NCBI GenBank assembly: GCA_020284085.1
Contig: JACEVL010006441.1
Coordinates: forward strand, 947,001 to 1,011,000
DNA from: Aporrectodea caliginosa
Taxonomy: Eukaryota; Annelida; Clitellata; Crassiclitellata; Lumbricidae
Direction of reading: 5' to 3'
Length of the DNA stretch: 64,000 nt
Shown here: one piece after another, positions 59,426 to 64,000 of the stretch
How the letters are laid out: each line of letters starts with the position of its first letter
Numbering within the stretch: position 1 is the first letter of the stretch
Notes under the pieces: model-generated
The model's input: only the letters and a program-made list of their open reading frames with translations
Databases searched by the model: none
Told to the model about the DNA's origin: nothing
Program-made: the position numbers and the translations under genes

Positions 59426-60563
59426 CCATGGGCGGAGTTTATCAGGGGCTAGGGGGGCTAAGCCCCCCATGAATCCACAGACTTGACCATGCGTTATTAA
59501 GGTATAGTGCAAATCTCATGGAATAGCCATCCCATCTCTACCAGATCCTGTCTGCACATGTGACTCTGGTCCAAGTAGACAAGGCATAGCAGCCGCAAGC
59601 AGTGGCGTAAATAATGGGGGGGGGGCAGAGGGGGACTGTCCCCCAAAGTTTTGACTTAAGCCCTTCTGTCCCCCCAAAAATGAAAACGTTTTCAAGCACG
59701 GAAAATGAAATTACCTTTAATATAATTCAGAAGAACTGACCGAAGATGTCTATTATTATCATCGTTAGTTTCGTTACAACAGAATGGTGCTGTTAGCACT
59801 AATGTTGCCCGTGGGTTCATCAACCGCTGAGAGAAGTTATTCAGCGATGCGACGCATAAGAAACTGGCTGCGATCAACCATGCATGGGACAGGAACGCCC
59901 TTTTCGCTGGCTCTTCTGAATATTGAATATGATCTGACAGCTGCTTTAGTCCCCGAAGACCTGGTTCTCATGTAGGCCCTATGCAAACAGTGGAACTAGA
60001 CGCTTAGTCTACACTGCATTAGCGTAGTCGACTAGTCTTTGATGTAGGCCTAAGGCCATAGTGTTAGTTTGTTAGCGTGACTGAGTATTGAGCATAACAG
60101 TGTGTATAACTTTGTAACAACTAAAATTCCAGTTCTGTGAGGACAGTTCTCGTAAACTTATAATTACCATATAATTACAATTGTCAACTGTTGAGTTTGA
60201 GTAAAAATTGAGTTTATGCTGATTTTCGATTAAACTCAAGTCGACTGTCCACCTGTTTAAACACATTCACACTTTGTACATCAATTAATCAATTAATGCT
60301 TTAGCATAGTCGACTAGTCACAGTCTTCGATGTAAGGCCATTACGTACATTTTAAGCAGTAAAATCCTTCCAAATCCTCTCACCAGAAGGCCAAAATTAG
60401 TACCAAGTATGCTCAAAATGCATATGGCGGCTGGGGAGACCCCGACTGGGGGCTCAAATCGCCCCCAGACCCCTCCATTTTAAAGGGGTGCCGCTTCGCG
60501 GCAGAGGAGGAGGTGAAGGTATGCTTTAGCCCCCCCATGAACTAAATCCAAACTCCGCCCATG
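59426..60563. mobile_element. hAT element, copy 2 (complete, 1138 bp)
   Basis: It starts CATGGGCGGAGTTT and ends with the exact inverse AAACTCCGCCCATG; GGGGGGCTAA(A/G)GC words follow inside each end. The immediate flanks GCCTATAGC and GCGTACAGC agree at seven of nine positions, a decayed TSD at best. The transposase is reduced to a 63-codon remnant (59784-59975). By eye, copy 1 at 50194-51280 differs from it in only a handful of places besides the 41-bp deletion and the lost left end. Confidence 0.87.
59784..59975 (+). pseudogene. hAT transposase C-terminal dimerisation domain remnant, copy 2
   Basis: Protein identical to that at 50542-50733, with STAERSYSAMRRIRNWLRS and LALLNIEYDL. No upstream catalytic sequence is in frame. 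The perfect protein identity reflects recent duplication or transposition rather than constraint that can be shown here. Confidence 0.88.
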
Positions 60564-61436
60564 GCGTACAGCGCTGAAAGGCTGAGAAATGAAAAATTGC
60601 AAATGAAAAAGTGAAATATTATTAAGTTATAAAATTATAATAACTTAGATACTAGTTTTAACAGGTAAACTAACATGCAGTTTAACGCCATCTAGTGGTT
60701 TATATATCGATGGCTGGAAGCACAAAGGTGCTAAGCGCACTTTTCTTAATTCTAAGAAAACTGAAGTTGAAGTTTTGTTATGTGTTGCTAAAATTCATTA
60801 TTCAAAATAATTCGATTTGCAATGACTTTTCCAAAAGAAGAGCTTATTGCAGTGTTACAAGTATTTTTATTTTTGCACAAATAATTCTGTTTGTAAAAAA
60901 AAAATGACTTTGTAAAATTACTGTAAGGAAATATATGCACTTAGGACTTTTGTGCGCTGATGCTGGGACACCTGAAATACTAATTCATGTCAACTGTTTT
61001 GACAATTGTTTTAGAAGACCCTTAATAAATACTGTTCTAACTAGCCTTTAAGCATTTGTTAATTTATTAAGCACCACATGATTATATTATTTAATTTTAA
61101 AATGTCTTTTAAGCAAAAAAACTCCTAATAATATCAGGAAAATAACCAAAAATAATTTAATTCAAGTATGAGCGACTCTTACGCCGAGTTTTCCTTCAAA
61201 TTAATGTGATAATCATAGCTGTCATACTTATCATTATAATTAACATCCAATAAAGATTTAAGAAAAAAATATTATAATGAAAATCAAGAAGCACCAAAAT
61301 GCATCTTCCTCCATAATTTATCCACATTTCACACGTTGAAGAAGTAAAACAATAAAATGCAACAGTAATTATAAAATAATGCTCTGCATTCAAGCCATTA
61401 GTTTCAGATAAGAAAAGAATAACATTAAGTTTGAAT
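60564..61436. other. Presumed 3' UTR/flank of the minus-strand gene
   Basis: AT-rich. A TTTATT (AATAAA on the minus strand) occurs near 61062-61068, a possible poly(A) signal. No other feature seen. Confidence 0.4.
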
Positions 61437-63468
61437 TCAGTCTTCTTCCTCGTCAGCACAGGGCTCCGGAAGACAGTCTCGAGCTCTAGCATTTGAAGGC
61501 AAGTCATTGTAGAAAACCGCATGCTCTGCCGGAATTACTCTGCTCTTCAGTAGCGCAAGGAGGTCAGCTTTTTTGGCCGTCGAGATTGGGATTCGAGAGA
61601 GATAGGCTGGTGTAAGGTCCCCTATCAGTGTGTTTGGCCTGCCGCGTTTGCTGGATATGTTGAGGCGAAGGAAATTCTCATCACTAATCTGGTATTTGTA
61701 CTCAATGACAAATGGGTGAAGTTTACTGAAGCGCAGCCACTTAACACGTAGCCAATTCACCGTATCCCCCTCCATATTCTTGCTGCGATTTAGTAGAAGA
61801 GTAGAAGCCAGCATCTTCAAGTCACTGAAGTCTGTGTGCATCATTCGCTGAACGATAAATGGAGGAGCTTTCTTTCGTGCACCGGCTATCGCCACTTCCC
61901 AATCACGAGTTGTATAAATTTTGAGATGCTTTGTAGCTCGCTCAATCAGGGAGTGCATTAGATCTACATCTAAATACGAGTGGCCACTCTCCATATACTT
62001 TAGATCAACAGTTTGTAGAGAAGGCAATGTTCTAATGGCGTACAACATGACTGCACAGATAAACTGGTTGCGATTTTGTCCACCGCAAGTATCTGAGAAT
62101 GATGTGACGTGCGTGACGGTTGCTGGAAGTTTTCGCAAGTAATCCAGAAGGGCGGACCCTATATCATTTGCTCCCCTACCACCTTCTGTCTCGTCCCATA
62201 TGTAATTGAATCCTTGTTGGGATGCCGATTCCAGTATCGTAAAGTTGTACACAGCAAGCTTCCTTCTATAATATATTTGTGAATCACCTGCATGTGGAGT
62301 AGAGAGAACTGCTTCAAGATCAAATGTTATGGCTCGATACGATTGGTCACTGCAAGCTTTTACTTTATCGCGACTCTTCTCCTCCATAGACTCTTTTTCT
62401 CGCCTTTTATGTGCTTCCCATGCATCATGCAAGTTCGTCTTCTCTGTATCCACAGCATTTCTGTAGCTATTACAAGTGGAGCACTGATCTTTCTTAGGAA
62501 TAAAGAAGCCAAGATTAAATTGGGTATTGAAGACTCTTCGATAGATTTCTTGCTTAACAGGTGCTACTCCAAGCCTTTGACAGTAATCCTCACTGTACAA
62601 ACGGTAAAGCTGTTGAATATTAAGATCAGGTGCCAAATACCGTTTACGTGAGTCTTTGCGAGTGTAATGCGATTCAACCTGCGGAAAGCTGTTTATGTGA
62701 TCGACGATCTTCTGGATATTCTCATCTGAAGTTTTATTTGCAGGAACCTTTCCTTTCCGACCATCTTTTCCAACAAATAAACCAGTATCTGATTTACCTT
62801 TTAAAGCCCTGTTAACAATCTTGATTGAAATAGCAAGAGTACTGCAAAAGAAGTTTCTACAGACACGCATTCGATCATCATCGGACATCAAATAATACTC
62901 TCGACTTTTCTTGCGCTTTGTGCTTACAGCCTCTCCAGTTGCAGCATCTATGCTACGCCTGCGGACAGCAACTTCAGTGACTGCGCTGCAGAGGAACTGA
63001 GACTTGCACTGAATGTCTTGCAACGAGTAATACTCGTTGCATAATTGCACTTGCTTATCTTCCGAAATCATGACCCCACACTTAAAACGACATCCTTCTT
63101 CGCAACCCCCACATGGTTTTTTTCCCGCCACTAGTTTCCCTTTCCTCGAAACATACTCCTTTCCATTAGCTCGAGATAGCTGCCTAACATTTCGTTTCCA
63201 ACCTTGTGTATTTCGTTTACGCTTTCGTGAACGCTCCTCCATATCTGATGGTGGTAGGCAAGGTGTAGATGCATCGTCGCTGAGAGGAAGACTTCCTGAG
63301 GGACCAGGCTCTTCGTTAGAGAGAGAAGTTGAACGAGTAGACACTGTAACTTCTGTTGGATGTGGAGGATTAACTACATCAACTGTTGTTGGAAGCACTG
63401 AATCAGGTGACATCTGTTGAGAAGAAATAACCCCGACTGGAACTTGCAAAGGTTGCAAGATTGATGGC
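61437..63468 (-). CDS. DUF7869-like protein (RNase H/transposase-like core), last exon
   Basis: 676 codons plus a stop (TGA at 61437-61439). The acceptor on the minus strand is CATGTCATGTAG before GCCATCAATC. The exon takes one base of a split Arg codon, so the apparent upstream ATG inside the intron is not the start. In order it has a Ser/Pro-rich stretch, a basic patch RSRKRKRN, the cluster CGGCEEGCRFKC (about 63080-63115), a basic region, CSTC, then a core with FDLEAVL (about 62310), YYRRKLAVYNFTI, WDETEGGRGANDI, SFSDTCGGQNRN (about 62070-62100) and MESGHSYLDVD (about 61962-61993). The spaced acidic residues and GGQN resemble the DUF7869 family, predicted RNase H-like and related to transposases. 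It ends with an acidic tail CADEEED. Catalytic activity and cellular role are unknown. It may be a domesticated or still mobile element gene. Confidence 0.8.
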
Positions 63469-63803
63469 CTACATGACATGTAAAATAAAAATAAATGCCA
63501 ATTAAACACTCATTTTTAATAATTTAATAATCTTCCTTTATTGAAGTTCACATTCACAGAATGCATTGCGATTACAATGAAACATTCATAATCATAGTAC
63601 ACTGTAGTAACTGATGACAAGTTTAACAGAAGTTTAATTTAACTTTTGTATTTTCATCATAAGAGTAGTTTAAGTAAATTAATTCATCAATTATAATGGC
63701 AGAAATACAAGAAAATGACTACTCCATAGAGACAATGACTATTAGACCTACATCTTAAAATAATAATTGAAACCACATTTGAAATGATAGTACAAAGAAC
63801 TAC
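63469..63803 (-). other. Intron of the DUF7869-like gene (phase 2)
   Basis: The minus-strand donor is CTAAG|GTAGTT (exon border at 63804) and the acceptor is TGTAG|GCC (exon border at 63468). Joining gives TRL-R-PSILQ without a frame break. The upstream frame otherwise ends at TAG two bases into the intron. It is AT-rich. Confidence 0.82.
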
Positions 63804-64000
63804 CTTAGGCGAGTAATGATGATAACTTTACGGGTACGAGTTCTTTCCATCGGAGTGGCCATACTTGCAACATGAAGGTTGAAAGGCTCGGACGTCAGCA
63901 GGTGTGAATGGTCGAGCACTTCTACTGCAGAAACCTCTCTGCAAAAAGGCTCCAAGACTAGAGGAAGTGTAGGATCAAGCCCTTCAACTGTCATAGCAGG
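63804..64000 (-). CDS. DUF7869-like protein, upstream exon (partial, runs off the window)
   Basis: The frame is open to the right window edge, reading PAMTVEGLDPTLPLVLEPF, then EVLDHSHLLTSEPFNLHV and RTRTRKVIIITRL up to the split Arg codon. It has no domain that I recognise. The ATG at 63992-63994 could be a start but is not required, since the frame continues upstream. Splicing to 63468 adds 676 residues, so the protein has at least 742 residues. Confidence 0.72.

Noticed and set aside
61438..63509. ATG at 63509 as the start of the DUF7869-like protein
   Set aside because: This ATG lies in the intron. A good acceptor at 63469 and a donor at 63803 join in phase to an upstream open frame.

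Overview
This window looks like a repeat-rich piece of an animal nuclear genome. Coding sequence is sparse and split by introns with GT..AG borders. Microsatellites are long and numerous, tRNA-derived SINEs recur, and cut-and-paste DNA transposons can be delimited by their terminal inverted repeats (TIRs) and target-site duplications (TSDs). A secreted lectin-type gene and a DUF7869-like gene point to a metazoan, most likely a marine invertebrate. The palindrome TAGGCCTA recurs about thirty times. I cannot fix the phylum from sequence alone.

Layout. 1-36 kb holds no host gene that I can recognise. It contains a tRNA-SINE (about 589-920), the 3' end of a LINE reverse-transcriptase ORF (1017-1319, minus), a 1.94-kb hAT-type element with perfect TSDs (2855-4794), a short element with a 26-bp perfect TIR (5961-6420), another TIR element (13979-15216), a 2.7-kb spaced inverted repeat (23919-27082) enclosing a 473-bp MITE (25261-25733), a second hAT element with perfect TSDs (33087-34281), and a MITE lying inside an AAT microsatellite (34551-34966).

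36.1-48.6 kb is one plus-strand gene. It encodes a signal peptide, two complete F5/8 type C (discoidin) domains and one fucolectin-like (FTP) domain. I place ten coding exons by splice sites and reading phase. The three domains are bounded by phase-1 introns, a sign of exon shuffling. One exon of the first discoidin domain is tandemly duplicated, and the upstream copy is broken. A further hAT element (42735-43879), with a small MITE nested in it, sits in an intron. The junction between coding exons 8 and 9 does not keep frame, so a small exon is missing from my model or the sequence has an indel.

48.6-61 kb is again transposon-rich. Two near-identical copies of a hAT element carrying a remnant of the transposase dimerisation domain (50194-51280 and 59426-60563) flank a large inverted repeat (arms 51281-52187 and 54551-55482). 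Several SINEs, minisatellites and a long polypurine tract also lie here.

61.4-64 kb carries a minus-strand gene that runs off the right edge. Two exons joined by a phase-2 intron encode at least 742 residues with a cysteine cluster and an RNase H/transposase-like core of the DUF7869 type. Nothing links the two host-like genes functionally. The first would act outside the cell in carbohydrate or membrane binding, and the role of the second is unknown.
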